Below, piece after piece: positions 61,329 through 64,000 of a stretch of 64,000 bases of DNA. Made by a program: the position numbers and the translations under genes. This DNA is from Enterobacter pseudoroggenkampii (GTDB lineage: Bacteria; Pseudomonadota; Gammaproteobacteria; Enterobacterales; Enterobacteriaceae). The stretch is from assembly GCF_026420145.1 (NCBI RefSeq), contig NZ_JAPMLV010000001.1, positions 558,001-622,000 on the forward strand. Direction: 5' to 3'. Every line of letters starts with the position of its first letter. Position 1 is the stretch's first letter. Under the pieces are notes generated by a model. That model was not told the origin of the DNA. It did not search any database and saw nothing but the letters and a program-made list of their open reading frames with translations.

Positions 61329-62342
61329 CTAGCGATGAAGCTTCCCGTGATCCCGCAGCCACGCCGCGGTGCGCATGATCCCTTCATCCAGCGTCACAAC
61401 CGGTTTATACCCCAGCTCATTCTCCGCCCGCGAAATATCCAGCGTGAAGTCAAAGTTGAGTTTAGAGACGCCGTAATGCGTCAGCGCAGGCTCTTTGGCC
61501 GATTTACTGCCAAAACGCTCCATGCTGCGGGCAATCATATCCAGCATCGGGTAGGGCACGGAACGGATACGGCAGTCGATCTGCAACTCGTCGATCAGCC
61601 GCTGCACAATGCTGCGCAGCGTGCACGGTTCGCCGTTAGTGATGTTGTAGGCGCGACCGGAGATCAGCTTATCGCAGTCCGGCTGGCTTGCCAGCCACAT
61701 AGCGTGAACGGCGTTTTCGTAATAGGTCATATCCACCAGCGCATCGCCGCCGCGCGGCAGCAGCACGCTGCCGTAGTGGTGCATCATCTGCGCCAGACGG
61801 GGAATAAACACCTTGTCGTGCGGCCCGAACAGGCTCTGCGGACGCAGGACCGTAAAGCGGGTATGCGGGTTTGACTGCGCCAGCAGGTCAATCACCTCTT
61901 CGCTGGCCGCCTTGCTGCGGGCAAATTCACAGGCAAAACGGGCAGGGCGGAAATCTTCCTGCACGTCACGATGGTGGTGATAGTCGAAATAGAGTGACGG
62001 TGACGAGATATGAATAAAGTTACGCACGCCCCAGGCAACGGCCCATTCACCCAGACGACGGGTGGCGCGCACGTTGGCGAGATCGAAGGCTTCCTGGGTC
62101 CCCCACGGGGAGGTAAAACTGGAACAGTGCCATAGCGTGTCGATACCGGCGAGCATCACCTTTGCCTGAGAGGAGACCAGCTCCGTCAGGTCAGCATGGA
62201 CGAACTCTGCGCCCATTTTTTGCAGCAGTTTACCCATCGCTTCGTTGCGACCGGTAGCCCTGACGCTGATGCCTTTATTGCGCAGAAATTCGACCGCATT
62301 TCGGCCTAAGCCGCTGGTCGCCCCGGTAACCAGTACCTTCAT
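61329..62342 (-). CDS. ybjS: NAD-dependent epimerase/dehydratase-family protein YbjS
   Basis: A 337-residue extended SDR protein: GATSGLG nucleotide-binding motif at about 7-13 and a sterol/sugar epimerase-like fold. The start [13 protein letters not shown] at 62342 equals E. coli YbjS; the ORF start at 62561 runs into ybjT. The usual YxxxK position appears as [10 protein letters not shown] (F in place of Y). Substrate unknown. It lies 92 bp after ybjT. Confidence 0.92.
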   Translation of the reverse strand: MKVLVTGATSGLGRNAVEFLRNKGISVRATGRNEAMGKLLQKMGAEFVHADLTELVSSQAKVMLAGIDTLWHCSSFTSPWGTQEAFDLANVRATRRLGEWAVAWGVRNFIHISSPSLYFDYHHHRDVQEDFRPARFACEFARSKAASEEVIDLLAQSNPHTRFTVLRPQSLFGPHDKVFIPRLAQMMHHYGSVLLPRGGDALVDMTYYENAVHAMWLASQPDCDKLISGRAYNITNGEPCTLRSIVQRLIDELQIDCRIRSVPYPMLDMIARSMERFGSKSAKEPALTHYGVSKLNFDFTLDISRAENELGYKPVVTLDEGIMRTAAWLRDHGKLHR

Positions 62343-62434
62343 AGCTATCCACTGTGTTGAAAAGAATTTCGTGCGCATTCTTTCGTGAATTACGGCGCTA
62401 TGCAATGGGAAAGGTGAAAGAAAGAGAGTTTTAT

Positions 62435-63871
62435 TTATATCTTTTCCGTCTTTTGTTCTGCCCGTTGCGCAATGCGTTTCGCCATTCCGCGGAAGATAAA
62501 CAGGTGGGCAGGAATCATCAACAGCCAGTAGAACAGCCCCGGCATTCCGTGCGGATGCCACCAGGCGCGGACGTCCAGCTCACGGTGATCGCCTTTGTCT
62601 TTCAGGGTAAAGCAGAGCCGGCCTAGCCCCGGGGCCTTCATACCGAACAGCAGCGCCAGCTGTTTTTCAGGCTCGACGATGATCACCTTCCAGCTGTCGA
62701 CCGCATCGCCCACCTCAAGATACGGGCGTGTCGGGCGGCCTTTTGCCAGCCTGTGCCCCACCAGCAGATCCATTGCCCCGCGCGTTTGCCAGAGGATATT
62801 GCCGAAGAAATAACCGTCTTTGCCGCCAATCTGGTTCACCACCTCCCACAGATCTGCGAGGCTGGCAGAAGTCTTCACCGTGCAGCCCGCTTGTTTCGGG
62901 TAATAGCCGTACTCCGGGCGCCAGCGGGCAAACGCCTGGGCGTCGTAGCCCCAGTCGCTGGAGTTCACCAGCTGCTCTTCCTCTTTCAGCGTATTACGCA
63001 CGGCATCGTCAAAGCGGATCAGGTCCTGGGGAATGAGCGCCCGCAGCGCGCGATCGTCCGCCAGCAGATCGTGCTTCAGCCCCTGGATCAGCGCTTTGGC
63101 GGTCGTCGGCGGCACGGAGGTGATCACATTCAAAAACCACACCGAGATCCAGCGGGTTGGAAAGGGGATGGGGATCAGCCAGCGGCGGCGGCCGCTGACG
63201 CGCATGAAATGTTCGAACTGCTCCTGATAGCTCAGGACTTCAGGCCCGGCGGCCTCCAGCACGCGGTGCTGGTCGGTTGGGTGATCCAGCAATGCCACCA
63301 GATAATGCAGCAGGTTCTCCAGCGCAATCGGTGTGGTGCGCGAACGGACCCAGCGCGGCGGCGTGAGCACCGGCAGGTTATACACCATATCACGCATCAC
63401 TTCGAAGGCGGCGGAGCCTGCGCCGACGATAATTCCGGCGCGCAGTTCGGTGACGGGAATAGCAGCGCCGCGCAGGGTTTCAGCCGTCAGCTGGCGGGCG
63501 CGCAGGTGATCGGATTGCTCATGTTCGGGCGCCTGGAGCGAGCTTAAAAAAATCACCTGCTTCACCGGCGTTTGCAGCAGCGCATCGCGGACGTTCATCG
63601 CCACCTGACGCTCGTGGGCGATAAAATCCCCGCCTTCGCCCATGCTGTGCACCAGATAGTAAAGCGTGTCGACCCCTTCCAGCAGCGCGGGAAGCTCCTT
63701 CGGCCAGTTGAGATCAACGTTGTGGCAGGTGACGCCAGGTAAACTGAGCTTTTGCAGGCGCTCCGTGTTGCGTGCCGTTGCCAGCACCCGGTGTCCCTGC
63801 TGGCTTAGCGCCGCGGTGAGGTGCTGACCGATATATCCGCTGGCGCCGAGCACCAGAATGCGTTGCGGCAC
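62435..63871 (-). CDS. ybjT: NAD(P)-binding protein YbjT with DUF2867
   Basis: A 478-residue protein: N-terminal Rossmann domain ([10 protein letters not shown], about 8-17) of the NmrA/atypical SDR type, and a C-terminal DUF2867 domain (about 320-450, with [16 protein letters not shown]). A hydrophobic C-terminal segment, [20 protein letters not shown], may anchor it in the membrane. GTG 63871 follows AAGGAGC. Function unknown. ltaE ends 10 bp upstream. Confidence 0.92.
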   Translation of the reverse strand: MPQRILVLGASGYIGQHLTAALSQQGHRVLATARNTERLQKLSLPGVTCHNVDLNWPKELPALLEGVDTLYYLVHSMGEGGDFIAHERQVAMNVRDALLQTPVKQVIFLSSLQAPEHEQSDHLRARQLTAETLRGAAIPVTELRAGIIVGAGSAAFEVMRDMVYNLPVLTPPRWVRSRTTPIALENLLHYLVALLDHPTDQHRVLEAAGPEVLSYQEQFEHFMRVSGRRRWLIPIPFPTRWISVWFLNVITSVPPTTAKALIQGLKHDLLADDRALRALIPQDLIRFDDAVRNTLKEEEQLVNSSDWGYDAQAFARWRPEYGYYPKQAGCTVKTSASLADLWEVVNQIGGKDGYFFGNILWQTRGAMDLLVGHRLAKGRPTRPYLEVGDAVDSWKVIIVEPEKQLALLFGMKAPGLGRLCFTLKDKGDHRELDVRAWWHPHGMPGLFYWLLMIPAHLFIFRGMAKRIAQRAEQKTEKI

Positions 63872-63881
63872 GTGATGCTCC

Positions 63882-64000
63882 TTATCGCTGTAAAAACGCC
63901 TGCCAGTGTTTCACTACGTCCGCCAGCTGCTCGCGGCTGACGTCAAGATGCATGACCAGACGCACGACGGGTGAGGCGTTGATCAGCACGCCACGGGCTT
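63882..64000 (-). CDS. ltaE: Low-specificity L-threonine aldolase LtaE, C-terminal end
   Basis: The minus-strand frame runs off the right edge; the last 39 codons are visible and end in [20 protein letters not shown]...AFLQR, closely matching the C terminus of E. coli LtaE. The enzyme is PLP-dependent and cleaves threonine or allo-threonine into glycine and acetaldehyde. The PLP site is outside the window. Order ltaE-ybjT-ybjS is as in E. coli. Confidence 0.92.
   Translation of the reverse strand, partial: ARGVLINASPVVRLVMHLDVSREQLADVVKHWQAFLQR

Overview
The window is a 64 kb piece of enterobacterial chromosome. Gene content and order follow the Escherichia coli stretch iaaA-gsiABCD ... rimO ... 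bssR-yliI-gstB-dacC-deoR-ybjG-mdfA-ybjI-ybjJ-rcdA-rybB-ybjL-ybjM-grxA-nfsA-rimK-ybjN-potFGHI-ybjO-rlmC-art-ybjP-ybjQ-amiD-ybjS-ybjT-ltaE. Protein divergence from E. coli, the GC-rich codon use and several insertions relative to E. coli point to Enterobacter or a close relative such as Lelliottia or Leclercia. That genus call is inference. No rRNA, tRNA, CRISPR, prophage or intact insertion sequence was seen.

Layout. 0-6 kb: end of the isoaspartyl peptidase gene iaaA and the glutathione ABC importer gsiABCD. 6-9 kb: rimO, then a lineage-specific LysR regulator and a tiny ORF, then bssR; the E. coli cyclic-di-GMP genes yliE/yliF are absent. 9-18.5 kb: yliI, gstB, dacC, deoR, two tandem PAP2 phosphatases, mdfA, a roughly 490 bp repeat-rich gap, ybjI and ybjJ. 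18.5-22.3 kb: rcdA with a perfect palindromic operator candidate, then an inserted arsR-arsB-arsC plus short-chain dehydrogenase unit, then the sigmaE-dependent sRNA RybB. 22.3-33.6 kb: ybjL, ybjM, grxA, nfsA, rimK, ybjN, the putrescine importer potFGHI, ybjO and rlmC. 33.6-35.8 kb: a two-component system inserted between rlmC and the arginine transport genes. 35.9-41.7 kb: artJ, artPIQM, ybjP, ybjQ, amiD.

The most distinctive block is 41.9-61.2 kb, lying between amiD and ybjS, which are neighbours in E. coli. It holds an IprA-like regulator, a type II secretion system (divergent gspAB and gspCDEFGHIJKLM-O), a GH18 chitinase with PKD and chitin-binding modules, a small lytic transglycosylase, and a GH19 chitinase with its own chitin-binding module. 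Both chitinases carry Sec signal peptides and follow directly after the prepilin peptidase gene, so the block reads as a self-contained secretion apparatus with its cargo. GspA in this block lacks recognisable Walker A and B residues, and no gspN or gspS pilotin gene is present.

The window ends with ybjS, ybjT and the C-terminal end of ltaE. Dispersed GC-rich repeats (REP-like units and a CCCTCTCCC/GGGAGAGGG stem-loop family) mark several gene boundaries.
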